Of a stretch of DNA of 64,000 nt, positions 37,248 to 46,361 are shown in pieces. Source of the DNA: Phyllobacterium bourgognense (lineage in GTDB: Bacteria > Pseudomonadota > Alphaproteobacteria > Rhizobiales > Rhizobiaceae); contig NZ_QPJM01000003.1 of assembly GCF_003337575.1 (NCBI RefSeq), forward strand, positions 392,167-456,166, written 5' to 3'. The notes under the pieces are model-generated. The model was not told the DNA's origin, made no database searches, and worked only from the letters and a program-made list of their open reading frames with translations. Made by a program: the position numbers and the translations under genes. Within the stretch, counting starts at the first letter, position 1, and every line of letters begins with the position of its first letter.

Positions 37248-40052
37248 GTGTCTGATTTAACTCCACCTCCTGGCTCCGAAGACGATAAATCCGGACCGTC
37301 CTTCGGGATCGAGCCGATTTCCATCATCGAGGAAATGCAGCGCTCCTATCTCGACTACGCGATGAGCGTGATCGTTAGCCGTGCGCTGCCTGACGTGCGC
37401 GACGGCCTGAAGCCCGTGCATCGACGCATACTGCATGCGATGAACGAGATGGGCCTGTCGTGGAACCGGTCCTATCGCAAGTCGGCAGGTGTCGTCGGTG
37501 AAGTGATGGGTAAATACCATCCGCATGGCGACGCCTCGATCTACGACGCGCTCGTCCGTATGGCGCAGGACTGGTCGCTGCGTGACCCGTTGGTTGACGG
37601 GCAGGGCAATTTCGGTTCGATCGATGGCGATTCGCCCGCAGCGATGCGGTATACTGAGTGCCGTCTGGAGAAGGTCACGGAGTCGCTGCTCTCCGATATC
37701 GACAAGGAAACTGTCGATTTCCAGGACAATTATGACGGACGCGAGCAAGAGCCGACAGTTCTACCGGCGCGCTTCCCCAATCTTCTCGTCAATGGTTCAG
37801 GCGGCATTGCCGTCGGCATGGCGACGAACGTGCCTCCGCACAATCTGGCGGAGGTCATCAACGGCTGTATTGCGCTGATCGACAATCCGGCGATCGAACT
37901 GCCGGAAATGATGGAACACATTCCAGGTCCGGATTTCCCGACCGGTGGCCTGATACTTGGCCGTTCTGGCATTTATTCGGCTTATAGCACAGGCCGCGGC
38001 TCGATCCTGATGCGCGGCAAGGTCGCTGTGGAAAGCATGCGCGGTGACCGCGAGGCCATCATCATCACCGAGGTGCCTTATCAGGTCAACAAGGCGACGA
38101 TGATCGAGAAGATGGCCGATCTGGTGCGTGAAAAGCGCATCGAAGGCATTTCCGACATCCGCGATGAATCCGATCGTGACGGCTATCGCGTTGTAGTCGA
38201 ACTGAAGCGGGATGCCGTCACTGACGTGATTATCAACCAGCTTTATCGTTTCACGCCACTGCAGTCGTCTTTTGGCGCGAATATGGTTGCGCTCAACGGC
38301 GGCAAGCCGGGGCTACTCAACCTTCTCGATATTTTGCGGGCTTTCGTCAGCTTCCGCGAGGAAGTCGTCAGCCGCCGCACCAAATTCCTGCTGCGCAAGG
38401 CGCGTGACCGCGCCCATGTTTTGGTTGGTCTGGCGATTGCGGTGGCTAACATCGATGAGATCATCGCACTGATCCGCCGGGCGCCGGATCCGCAGACGGC
38501 GCGAGACCAGTTGATGGAACGCCGGTGGCCTGCAAGTGACGTCGCGCCGTTGATCCAGTTGATTGCCGATCCGCGCCACAAGCTCAACGACGACAACACC
38601 TACAATTTGTCCGAAGAGCAGGCGCGCGCAATTCTCGATCTGCGCCTGCAGCGCCTTACAGCACTAGGACGCGATGAAATCGCCGACGAGCTCAATAAGA
38701 TCGGTGTCGAAATTGCCGACTACCTCGAGATCCTGGCATCGCGTCTGCGGATCATGGGCATCGTCAAGGATGAATTGATCGCCATTCGCGATGAATTCGG
38801 CACACCGCGCCGCTCCGTATTGACCGATGGCGGCGCCGACATGGACGATGAAGACCTCATCGCCCGTGAAGACATGGTCGTGACGGTCAGTCATGCCGGT
38901 TATATCAAGCGCGTGCCTCTGGCGACCTATCGCGCGCAGCGCCGGGGCGGCAAAGGCCGTTCAGGCGTTTCGATGAAGGACGAGGATTTCGTCACACGGC
39001 TCTTCGTCGCTAACACCCATACGCCGATGCTGTTCTTCTCGTCGCGCGGTATCGTCTACAAGGAAAAGGTCTGGCGCCTGCCGATCGGCACGCCGCAATC
39101 GCGCGGCAAGGCCCTGATCAACATGCTGCCGCTCGAACAGGGCGAACGCATTACGACGATCATGCCGCTGCCCGAGGACGAGGCGAGCTGGGCAAATCTC
39201 GACGTGATGTTTGCCACAACGCGGGGGACGGTGCGCCGGAACAAGCTGTCGGACTTCGTGCAGGTCAATCGCAATGGCAAGATCGCGATGAAACTCGAGG
39301 ACGAGGGCGACGAAATCCTCAGCGTCGATACGTGTGACGAATTCGATGATGTGTTGCTGACTGCCGCCGGCGGCCAGTGCATCCGCTTCCCCGTAACCGA
39401 CGTACGCGTGTTCGTCGGTCGCAACTCGATCGGCGTTCGCGGTATTTCGCTGGCTCCGGGCGATAAAATCATTTCGATGGCTATCCTTGGACACGTCGAG
39501 GCAAGTCCTGCCGAACGCTCTGCCTATCTGAAGCAGGCTGCTGCCGATCGACGCGCGCAGGGTGCGGACGACGCGGAAGAGGTGGCACTCGTTGGTGAGG
39601 AAGCAACGGACGTTGCAGACCTGTCGCCGGAACGCTATTCCGAACTGCGTGATCGCGAGCAGACTGTGCTTACCGTCAGCGAATACGGATATGGCAAACG
39701 CTCGTCGTCCTATGAGTTCCGCGTCTCTGGACGTGGTGGCAAGGGTATTCGCGCAACCGATACTTCGAAAACCGATGAGATTGGCAAGCTCGTATCCTTG
39801 TTCCCGGTAGAAGCTTCGGATCAGATCCTGCTTGTTTCCGATGGAGGGCAGCTGATCCGCGTACCGGTCAACGGCATTCGCATTGCCGGGCGCTCCACGA
39901 AGGGCGTCACGATCTTCAATACAGCCGATGGCGAGAAGGTTGTTTCGGTAGAGCGGATTTCGGAAACCGAAACCGACGAAATCGAGACTGAAACTCCGGT
40001 TGAAGGCGGCGTGATATCGCCAGACGAGACAAACGGCTCTGAAGAAATCTAG
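37248..40052 (+). CDS. gyrA: DNA gyrase subunit A
   Basis: The 934-residue subunit cleaves and rejoins DNA during negative supercoiling. The catalytic tyrosine is Tyr135 in AMRYTECRL; the GyrA box [10 protein letters not shown] and the C-terminal pinwheel (from about 530) are present, with an acidic tail. The quinolone-determining region reads [10 protein letters not shown]: the position equal to E. coli Ser83 is Ala96 here, while Asp87 is kept (Asp100). The start is GTG at 37248. An antisense small gene lies just downstream. Confidence 0.97.
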   Translation: MSDLTPPPGSEDDKSGPSFGIEPISIIEEMQRSYLDYAMSVIVSRALPDVRDGLKPVHRRILHAMNEMGLSWNRSYRKSAGVVGEVMGKYHPHGDASIYDALVRMAQDWSLRDPLVDGQGNFGSIDGDSPAAMRYTECRLEKVTESLLSDIDKETVDFQDNYDGREQEPTVLPARFPNLLVNGSGGIAVGMATNVPPHNLAEVINGCIALIDNPAIELPEMMEHIPGPDFPTGGLILGRSGIYSAYSTGRGSILMRGKVAVESMRGDREAIIITEVPYQVNKATMIEKMADLVREKRIEGISDIRDESDRDGYRVVVELKRDAVTDVIINQLYRFTPLQSSFGANMVALNGGKPGLLNLLDILRAFVSFREEVVSRRTKFLLRKARDRAHVLVGLAIAVANIDEIIALIRRAPDPQTARDQLMERRWPASDVAPLIQLIADPRHKLNDDNTYNLSEEQARAILDLRLQRLTALGRDEIADELNKIGVEIADYLEILASRLRIMGIVKDELIAIRDEFGTPRRSVLTDGGADMDDEDLIAREDMVVTVSHAGYIKRVPLATYRAQRRGGKGRSGVSMKDEDFVTRLFVANTHTPMLFFSSRGIVYKEKVWRLPIGTPQSRGKALINMLPLEQGERITTIMPLPEDEASWANLDVMFATTRGTVRRNKLSDFVQVNRNGKIAMKLEDEGDEILSVDTCDEFDDVLLTAAGGQCIRFPVTDVRVFVGRNSIGVRGISLAPGDKIISMAILGHVEASPAERSAYLKQAAADRRAQGADDAEEVALVGEEATDVADLSPERYSELRDREQTVLTVSEYGYGKRSSSYEFRVSGRGGKGIRATDTSKTDEIGKLVSLFPVEASDQILLVSDGGQLIRVPVNGIRIAGRSTKGVTIFNTADGEKVVSVERISETETDEIETETPVEGGVISPDETNGSEEI

Positions 40053-40069
40053 AGCTTTGAACGGCGCGA

Positions 40070-40210
40070 TTAAAGATCGTGGCGGTGATGATAAACACCA
40101 AAGCGGGGTGTTCTGAGAGGAGCTTCCCGCTTTTTGCTTTCTTCTATAATCATGACAATCGCGGAAACGATCATCGCAATCATCATGGCAATGCTCAGAA
40201 GAATAAACAT
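40070..40210 (-). CDS. Small single-span membrane protein
   Basis: This 46-codon frame reads MFILLSIAMMIAMIVSAIVM, then a charged stretch IIEESKKREAPLRTPRFG and a histidine-rich end (VYHHRHDL). It has one strongly hydrophobic helix followed by a basic cytoplasmic-type tail. AAGGGA lies seven bases before the ATG. It is antisense to the region after gyrA, and its stop is 17 bases past the gyrA stop. It is too short for ordinary gene finders. No family recognised. Confidence 0.6.
   Translation of the reverse strand: MFILLSIAMMIAMIVSAIVMIIEESKKREAPLRTPRFGVYHHRHDL
40100..40135 (+). terminator. Probable gyrA terminator
   Basis: AAAGCGGG (40100-40107) pairs with CCCGCTTT (40126-40133) over an 18-base loop, ending in a five-T run. 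It lies 47 bases after gyrA and inside the antisense small gene. The wide loop lowers confidence. Confidence 0.55.
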
Positions 40211-40396
40211 AAATTTGTCCCTTCGATCTTGCGCTCTTTCATGATTAGCAACGTGCTAACTTCGAAATGGTTTCATCGATTGTCTCACACATAGTTGAGA
40301 GAGCCTGAATGCTTGCTGATGAGGGCGTTCATCTCCCGTTCATCTGATCGATTACCGACCATTGAAAGCGCGCAGCAAAACGGCTAGGACACGCTC
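40211..40396. other. Spacer before coaD
   Basis: The 186 bases between the small antisense gene and coaD should hold the promoters of both. TTAGCA/TGCTAA with a three-base loop lies near 40247-40261. No gene and no clear -35/-10 pair were seen. Confidence 0.4.
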
Positions 40397-40891
40397 ATGA
40401 CAATCGCGATCTACGCAGGATCATTCGATCCTATTACCAACGGCCATATGGATGTCCTGCAGGGCTCGCTCCGGCTCGCGGACAAGGTTTTCGTGGCGAT
40501 CGGCGTTCACCCGGGCAAAGCGCCACTGTTTTCGTTCGAAGAACGCGTCGATCTGATCAAGCGTGTTGCGACTGATGTTTTCGGCAAGGATGGCGAACGG
40601 ATCGACGTTATCGCATTCGATGGCTTGCTGATCGACGCTGCGCGCAAATATGGGGCGTCCCTGATGGTACGCGGTTTGCGCGATGGGACCGATCTCGACT
40701 ATGAGATGCAGATGGCCGGAATGAATGGCAAGATGGCGCCTGAGCTGCAAACGGTGTTCCTGCCGGCCGATCCGGCGGTTCGCACCATTACTGCCACATT
40801 GGTTCGCCAGATTGCAGCTATGGGCGGCGACGTCCGGCATTTTGTTCCCGCTCTTGTTGCCGACGCGCTCAAGACAAAATTCAAATCCTGA
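40397..40891 (+). CDS. coaD: Phosphopantetheine adenylyltransferase
   Basis: The 164-residue enzyme makes dephospho-CoA from 4'-phosphopantetheine and ATP, the penultimate step of CoA synthesis. It shows the nucleotidyltransferase start [17 protein letters not shown] with the T/HxGH motif and [19 protein letters not shown]. It heads a run of five genes on one strand (coaD, two cyclophilins, queA, tgt) with gaps of 35 bases or less. Confidence 0.97.
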   Translation: MTIAIYAGSFDPITNGHMDVLQGSLRLADKVFVAIGVHPGKAPLFSFEERVDLIKRVATDVFGKDGERIDVIAFDGLLIDAARKYGASLMVRGLRDGTDLDYEMQMAGMNGKMAPELQTVFLPADPAVRTITATLVRQIAAMGGDVRHFVPALVADALKTKFKS

Positions 40892-40905
40892 CCCCGGAGT
40901 TTTCC

Positions 40906-41484
40906 ATGTCCGTATTTCGCACAGCATTGCTCGTTGCTGCCGTCTCGTCCCTGTCGTTTGCAAGTTTGGCGCGTGCAGACGACGCCAACACCATGACGAT
41001 CAAGCTCAAGGACGGCGACGTCAAGGTCGAGTTGCTCCCCGATCTGGCGCCGAAACATGTCGAGCAGATCAAGGCGCTCGCCAAGGAAGGCGCTTATAAT
41101 AATGTCGTGTTCCACCGGGTCATTCCAGGCTTCATGGCACAGACAGGTGACGTCCAGTACGGCAATACGGAAAAAGGCTTCAATCCGCAGGCTGCAGGCA
41201 CTGGCGGTTCGACGCGGCCCGATCTGCCCGCTGAGTTCTCGAAGGAACCTTTCGTGCGCGGAACAGTTGGCATGGCACGTGCCCAAAGTCCAAATTCTGC
41301 AAATTCGCAGTTTTTCATCATGTTCAAAGAGTACCCCTCGCTGGATGGCCAATACACAGTCGTTGGCAAGGTGACGAGCGGCATGGATATCGTAGACAAG
41401 ATCAAGAAGGGCTCGGAGGCAGATAATGGCGCTGTCGACAACCCCGACAAGATGCTCAAGGTCACCGTTGGCGCGGGCAAGTAA
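40906..41484 (+). CDS. Exported cyclophilin-type peptidyl-prolyl isomerase
   Basis: The 192-residue product has a signal peptide (MSVFRTALLVAAVSSLSFAS, cleavage near ARA-DDA) and a cyclophilin domain with NNVVFHRVIPGFMAQTGDV and MARAQSPNSANSQFFI. It should speed proline isomerisation in the periplasm. The next gene encodes a related cyclophilin without a signal peptide, so the pair looks like a tandem duplication that serves two compartments. Confidence 0.93.
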   Translation: MSVFRTALLVAAVSSLSFASLARADDANTMTIKLKDGDVKVELLPDLAPKHVEQIKALAKEGAYNNVVFHRVIPGFMAQTGDVQYGNTEKGFNPQAAGTGGSTRPDLPAEFSKEPFVRGTVGMARAQSPNSANSQFFIMFKEYPSLDGQYTVVGKVTSGMDIVDKIKKGSEADNGAVDNPDKMLKVTVGAGK

Positions 41485-41519
41485 TCACGCAATTCAATAA
41501 AATCAGGAGATTGCCGGAT

Positions 41520-42029
41520 ATGGCTTACAAAGATCCAGAAAACACCATCCTTCTCGAAACCACAAAGGGCGATGTCGTAATCGAACTTTATCCGGATCTC
41601 GCACCCGGACATGTCGAGCGTATCAAGGAGCTCGCACGGGAAGGCGCCTATGATGGCGTCGTCTTTCATCGCGTAATCGATGGCTTTATGGCGCAAACCG
41701 GCGACGTCAAATTCGGCAAACAGGGCGGAAGTTCCTTCAACCCGGGCCGTGCCGGAATGGGTGGTTCGGACAAGCCGGACCTCAAAGCTGAATTCTCCAA
41801 CGCCAACCATGGCCGCGGTGCTTGCTCGATGGCTCGTTCGCAAAGCCCGAATTCTGCCAATTCGCAGTTCTTCATCTGCTTTGACGATGCAGCATTCCTC
41901 AACCGTCAGTACACGGTATGGGGCCAGGTCATCGAAGGCATGGACAATGTCGACAAGATCAAGCGCGGCGAGCCGGTGCAGGATCCCGATTCCATCGTTT
42001 CCATGCGCGTTGCCGCAGACGCCGAATAA
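41520..42029 (+). CDS. Cytoplasmic cyclophilin-type peptidyl-prolyl isomerase
   Basis: The 169-residue cyclophilin shows YDGVVFHRVIDGFMAQTGDV and MARSQSPNSANSQFFICFDD, with no signal peptide. The catalytic Arg and Phe of the family (FHR, FMAQ) are present. AGGAG lies 12 bases before the chosen ATG at 41520; an in-frame TTG at 41511 is too close to it. It lies between the exported cyclophilin and queA, 12 bases before the latter. Confidence 0.93.
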   Translation: MAYKDPENTILLETTKGDVVIELYPDLAPGHVERIKELAREGAYDGVVFHRVIDGFMAQTGDVKFGKQGGSSFNPGRAGMGGSDKPDLKAEFSNANHGRGACSMARSQSPNSANSQFFICFDDAAFLNRQYTVWGQVIEGMDNVDKIKRGEPVQDPDSIVSMRVAADAE

Positions 42030-42041
42030 TATTGATGCACC

Positions 42042-43121
42042 ATGCGCGTTGATCTTTTCGATTTCGACCTGCCCGAGGAGAGCATCGCATTGAGACCTGC
42101 AGAGCCGCGCGATTCAGCGCGGCTTTTGCTTGTGCGGGCAGACGGTTCCGAGTTCGAGAACAGTAGTGTTCGCAATCTCGGTGATTTTCTCCAGGCAGGC
42201 GACGCTCTGGTATTCAACGATACCAAGGTGATACCGGCACAACTTGAAGGCTTTCGCGAGCGCGAAGGTGTGAAGGCGCAAATCGGTGCGACGTTGCACA
42301 TGCGGACCGGACCTGACCGCTGGAAGGCCTTCCTGCGCCCGGCAAAACGTATCAAGGAGGGTGAGCGGATCGACTTCGGCCACGGTAATAATGCTTGCCT
42401 GCTTGGGTCTTTGCAGGCGACTGTCACTGAGAAAGGCGATGCGGGCGAAGCACTGCTGGTTTTCGATTTCAGCGGTGCCGATCTCGATCAGGCAATTGCC
42501 GCGGTGGGGCACATTCCGCTGCCACCCTATATCGCTTCAAAACGTGCAGATGATATTCGTGACCGCGAGGATTATCAGACCGTTTACGCCCGGGAAGAAG
42601 GTGCCGTTGCTGCGCCGACTGCGGGGCTGCATTTCACACCTGAACTGTTGGATGATCTGAAGAAACGCGGGATCGAAGAGCATTTCGTTACACTGCATGT
42701 GGGGGCGGGCACCTTTCTCCCCGTCAAAGCCGACGATACCGCCGATCACAAGATGCACTCGGAGATCGGGACAGTCGATCAGCGCACGGCAGACGCACTT
42801 AACGCCGTCAAGGCGCGAGGCGGGCGGATCGTTTCCGTCGGAACGACTTCGCTGCGGCTGCTTGAAAGTGCAACGGGCGAAGACGGCGTTATCAAGCCAT
42901 GGTCGGGCCCGACGGATATTTTCATTACCCCGGGTTATAAGTTTCGTGCAGTCGACATGCTGATGACGAATTTTCATCTGCCACGTTCCACGCTGTTCAT
43001 GCTGGTGTCGGCCTTCAGCGGTTTCGAGCGGATGCATGCGGCCTATCAATATGCCGTCAAGAATAACTACCGCTTCTATTCCTATGGCGATGCAAGCCTG
43101 TTATGGCGATCCGCATCATGA
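42042..43121 (+). CDS. queA: S-adenosylmethionine:tRNA ribosyltransferase-isomerase
   Basis: The 359-residue enzyme moves the ribosyl part of AdoMet to 7-aminomethyl-7-deazaguanine in tRNA to form epoxyqueuosine. It starts [19 protein letters not shown] and contains [32 protein letters not shown], and [14 protein letters not shown]. It overlaps tgt, the preceding step of queuosine synthesis, by four bases (ATGA), so expression is coupled. Confidence 0.97.
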   Translation: MRVDLFDFDLPEESIALRPAEPRDSARLLLVRADGSEFENSSVRNLGDFLQAGDALVFNDTKVIPAQLEGFREREGVKAQIGATLHMRTGPDRWKAFLRPAKRIKEGERIDFGHGNNACLLGSLQATVTEKGDAGEALLVFDFSGADLDQAIAAVGHIPLPPYIASKRADDIRDREDYQTVYAREEGAVAAPTAGLHFTPELLDDLKKRGIEEHFVTLHVGAGTFLPVKADDTADHKMHSEIGTVDQRTADALNAVKARGGRIVSVGTTSLRLLESATGEDGVIKPWSGPTDIFITPGYKFRAVDMLMTNFHLPRSTLFMLVSAFSGFERMHAAYQYAVKNNYRFYSYGDASLLWRSAS

Positions 43122-44251
43122 GCGAAAATTTTGAATTCAAACTGAATGCCACGGATGGCAAGGCGCGCCGCGGCGAAATTACCATGCCGCGCGGGACTGT
43201 GCGCACGCCGGCCTTCATGCCGGTTGGCACCGGTGGAACAGTCAAGGCCATGTATATGGACCAGGTGCGTGACCTTGGCGCCGATATCATCCTTGGTAAT
43301 ACCTACCATCTGATGCTGAGGCCGGGCGCCGAGCGCGTGGCAAAACTTGGCGGATTGCATGAGTTTGCGCGCTGGCCCGAGCCGATTCTGACGGATTCCG
43401 GCGGATTTCAGGTCATGTCGCTGGCACAATTGCGCAAGCTGACTGAAAGCGGCGTGACGTTTCGCTCGCATATCGATGGCCGCGCGTATGAGATGACGCC
43501 AGAGCGCTCGATCGAGATCCAGGGGCTGCTGGATTCGGATATCCAGATGCAGCTCGACGAATGTGTGGCCTTGCCATCGACGCCCAAAGACATCCAGCGG
43601 GCTATGGAACTGTCGCTGCGCTGGGCAGAACGCTGCAAGATCGCCTTTGGCAAACAGCCCGGCAAAGCCATGTTCGGCATTGTGCAGGGGGGTGATGTAG
43701 CCGATCTGCGTATTCGCTCTGCGCAGGCGCTGACGGGCATGGATCTGAAAGGCTATGCCGTGGGCGGACTGGCGGTCGGTGAGCCGCAAGACGTCATGCT
43801 GGAAATGCTCGACGTCACCTGTCCCGAACTCCCGGATGACAAGCCGCGCTATCTCATGGGCGTTGGCACACCGGACGATATCCTGAAATCGGTGGCGCGT
43901 GGCATCGACATGTTCGATTGCGTGATGCCAACCCGGGCAGGGCGCCACGGCCTCGCCTTTACCAGGCGCGGCAAGGTCAATCTGCGCAATGCGCGACATG
44001 CGGATGATCCGCGTCCCCTAGACGAGGAATCGCCCTGTCCGGCGGCGCGCGACTATAGCCGCGCCTATTTGCATCATCTGGTCAAATCAGGGGAAGCGCT
44101 TGGCGCCATGCTGCTGACGTGGAACAATCTTTCCTATTACCAGCAACTGATGCAGGGTATTCGTGACGCTATAGAATCGAGCAATTTCAATCGCTTCACG
44201 GAAGAAACTCAAGTCACGTGGGCGCGGGGCGATATACCCCTACTTGCGTGA
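43118..44251 (+). CDS. tgt: tRNA-guanine transglycosylase lacking the zinc site
   Basis: The 377-residue TIM-barrel enzyme swaps guanine 34 for preQ1 in tRNAs with GUN anticodons. Asp93 ([11 protein letters not shown]) and the nucleophile Asp264 ([13 protein letters not shown]) are present. The zinc site of the family, Cys-X-Cys-X2-Cys plus a His 26 residues later, is degraded: the positions are Ser305, Cys307, Ala310 and Asn336. The ATG at 43118 overlaps the queA stop; an in-frame ATG at 43103 is also possible. Its stop abuts that of the convergent tetR-type gene. Confidence 0.95.
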   Translation: MSENFEFKLNATDGKARRGEITMPRGTVRTPAFMPVGTGGTVKAMYMDQVRDLGADIILGNTYHLMLRPGAERVAKLGGLHEFARWPEPILTDSGGFQVMSLAQLRKLTESGVTFRSHIDGRAYEMTPERSIEIQGLLDSDIQMQLDECVALPSTPKDIQRAMELSLRWAERCKIAFGKQPGKAMFGIVQGGDVADLRIRSAQALTGMDLKGYAVGGLAVGEPQDVMLEMLDVTCPELPDDKPRYLMGVGTPDDILKSVARGIDMFDCVMPTRAGRHGLAFTRRGKVNLRNARHADDPRPLDEESPCPAARDYSRAYLHHLVKSGEALGAMLLTWNNLSYYQQLMQGIRDAIESSNFNRFTEETQVTWARGDIPLLA

Positions 44252-44854
44252 TCAAGCGGTAACGGGCTCGTCTGCCGTTTGAGCATCAGCCGGTTCGAAC
44301 AGGTTCTTTAACCGGTCGATTGCGGCGATCTGTTCATCCTTACTGAGCAGACCCATCTCGAACAATTTCAGGCTGCGTAGCCCCTCAATCGTCAAAAATA
44401 CCGTCATTGCAAGCGTCGGATCTTCTGCGTTCTCGCGCATACGCTGCAGAAGCTGCTTGTTGTACCGCCGGATCGGCTCAAGAAATCCCGGATCGTTGGC
44501 GATGGCCGCAAGAATACCGGAAGGCTCCGGTTCGTTGCAAAGAAACTCTGCCCGATAAACGGCGATGCACGCCAGAACGACGCTGTTAGGGCCGTGATTT
44601 CGGGCCGCCTCTTCCTTGCGCAGTGATTCGTCAAACTCCGAAACGTGCTGTTCAACGAGTGCTTCCAGCAGTTTGGCCTTGGTCGGAAACGTATAGAGCA
44701 ATCCCCCCTTTGAAAGACCCGCTCGCCGTGCCACGGCATCGAGTGACAGGTGCACAGGCCCGACTTCCTTGGCGATTTCGGCCGCCGCCTGCAGGATCTT
44801 GTCTTTTGTAGAGAGGGTATCACTCGCCATTCCAACACTTTCGATGTAGGGCAT
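44252..44854 (-). CDS. TetR-family repressor of RND efflux pair
   Basis: The 200-residue product has an N-terminal TetR helix-turn-helix (KDKILQAAAEIAKEVGPVHL, then VARRAGLSKGGLLYTFPTKA) and a helical ligand domain. It is divergent from an RND adaptor/pump pair with a perfect palindrome between them, the usual sign of a local efflux repressor. The start may be the ATG at 44854 or that at 44830, which gives the more typical MASDTLSTKDKIL beginning. Its stop touches the tgt stop. Confidence 0.88.
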   Translation of the reverse strand: MPYIESVGMASDTLSTKDKILQAAAEIAKEVGPVHLSLDAVARRAGLSKGGLLYTFPTKAKLLEALVEQHVSEFDESLRKEEAARNHGPNSVVLACIAVYRAEFLCNEPEPSGILAAIANDPGFLEPIRRYNKQLLQRMRENAEDPTLAMTVFLTIEGLRSLKLFEMGLLSKDEQIAAIDRLKNLFEPADAQTADEPVTA

Positions 44855-44866
44855 TTATCGCCCGTA

Positions 44867-44895
44867 TTGACATTACCGTCCGGACGGTACAGTAC
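44867..44895 (+). promoter_or_regulatory. RND operon promoter with TetR operator
   Basis: TACCGTCCGGACGGTA (44874-44889) is a perfect 16-bp palindrome. TTGACA (44867-44872) lies just before it, so the palindrome fills the spacer of a likely promoter reading toward the pump genes; the -10 would be CAGTAC (44890-44895), a weak match. Binding of the neighbouring TetR protein here would block the promoter. Palindrome seen; binding inferred. Confidence 0.65.
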
Positions 44896-44987
44896 ATTGC
44901 GCGTGGTCATCAAGTCCACACGATTCAAATTCATATGACAGGCTGGCAGACTTTTGCTGGCCATTGTTTTGTTGGAGCCGCCTTTCC

Positions 44988-46361
44988 ATGATTAAGCGCT
45001 ACATTGCACCCCTAATCGTTCTAATCCTGATCGCGGTGATCAGTGGATTGGTGTGGACAAAGGCTCCGGAGTTCAAGGGGTACATACTGCCCACGGCAAT
45101 CGGAATTCTGGTCTTCGTCGGATTGATCTGGGCGCTGTTCCCCAAGATCAAGCGCTACATGATGCCTGCGATCATCCTGATTCTTGTCGTAGCAGTCACT
45201 GGCGGCATGGTCTGGTTCAATTTCTTCAGAGATTCGATGATCAAGCAGTTCTTTGCAACCATGCAGCAGCCAGCCGCGCCTGTCTCGACCTATACCGTGA
45301 AGCCGGGTGAATGGATGCCGGAAATCGAAGCGATCGGTACGGTAAGCGCGATCCAGGGTGTCGAGCTGTCCGTCGAGGTTGCCGGTATCGTCAAGGACAT
45401 CCCATTCAAAGCCAACCAGACAGTCGAGAAGGACGCGCCGCTGCTGCAGCTCGACGATGCGATCGAGAAAGCCGATATTGTTGCCGCTCGGGCGCAAGAT
45501 GTCTTGATGGATCAGACCCTGGCGCGTGCCCGCACGCTCAATACCCGAGGTGTCGGTGCTGTTTCTGCTGTTGACGAGGCGCAATCTGCATCGTTGGCCA
45601 AGAAGGCCGAGATTGCCAAATTGCAGGCCGTTATGGATCAGAAGCTGTTGAAGGCACCTTTCAAAGGCACAGTCGGCATCCCGCGCATTGAGCTCGGGCA
45701 ATATCTGCCAATCGGCACGGTCGTCGTTTCCTTGCAGGATCTCACGACGATGCGCGTGGACTTCACAGTGAATGAGCAGGTCCTCAGCCAGATCAAGATC
45801 GGTCAGCCGATCAGACTTGGCCTGACGGATAGTGACATCAATTATGACGGCAAGATCACAGCGATCGAACCTAGAATCGATCCGGCCACAAGGCTTGTTT
45901 CGGTGCGAGCGCAGGTCGACAACTCCGAAGGAGAATTGCGCCCAGGTCAGTTTTCCCAGGTTCGGGTGACACTGCCGAAGGAAGAAAATGTCTTCACGCT
46001 GCCGCAGACGGCGCTCGTTTCGAGCCTCTATGGCGATTACGTGTACGTCGTTCGTCCTGCTCCGGATGAAACCAAGCCGGCAGATCCAGCAAAACCTGCG
46101 GATGCGCCAAAGCCTGCCGACGAGACCGCGTCAACACAACCAGCTTCTGCTGAGAAAAAAGAAGAAAAGCTCATCGTCACGCAGGTTTTCGTCAGACCAG
46201 GACGTCGCTCCGGCCTTGTCGTCGAAATAACCAAAGGTCTCAAAGAGGGCGACGTTGTCGTTACGGCGGGCCAGAATCGTTTGAGTCCTGGTGCAGCGGT
46301 CAAGATCGCCAATGATGTGAACCCCGCCAGCAAAACAGAATCAGGACTGCCAACAAAATGA
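44988..46361 (+). CDS. RND efflux periplasmic adaptor with tripled N-terminal hydrophobic unit
   Basis: The 457-residue membrane fusion protein has the usual biotinyl/lipoyl domain (about residues 103-150, VSAIQGVELSVEVAGIVKD), coiled-coil hairpin, beta-barrel and an unusual proline/alanine/lysine-rich insert (about 350-385). Instead of one anchor it has three hydrophobic segments with a shared Lys-X-Tyr-X2-Pro start (residues 3, 30 and 55). The ATG at 44988 follows GGAG. It joins the pump gene by a 4-base overlap. Confidence 0.92.
   Translation: MIKRYIAPLIVLILIAVISGLVWTKAPEFKGYILPTAIGILVFVGLIWALFPKIKRYMMPAIILILVVAVTGGMVWFNFFRDSMIKQFFATMQQPAAPVSTYTVKPGEWMPEIEAIGTVSAIQGVELSVEVAGIVKDIPFKANQTVEKDAPLLQLDDAIEKADIVAARAQDVLMDQTLARARTLNTRGVGAVSAVDEAQSASLAKKAEIAKLQAVMDQKLLKAPFKGTVGIPRIELGQYLPIGTVVVSLQDLTTMRVDFTVNEQVLSQIKIGQPIRLGLTDSDINYDGKITAIEPRIDPATRLVSVRAQVDNSEGELRPGQFSQVRVTLPKEENVFTLPQTALVSSLYGDYVYVVRPAPDETKPADPAKPADAPKPADETASTQPASAEKKEEKLIVTQVFVRPGRRSGLVVEITKGLKEGDVVVTAGQNRLSPGAAVKIANDVNPASKTESGLPTK

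Noticed and set aside
37238-37261. Seven-codon upstream frame overlapping the gyrA start
   Set aside because: ATG at 37238 reads seven codons to a TAA past the gyrA GTG; with no clear ribosome binding site this is most likely chance.
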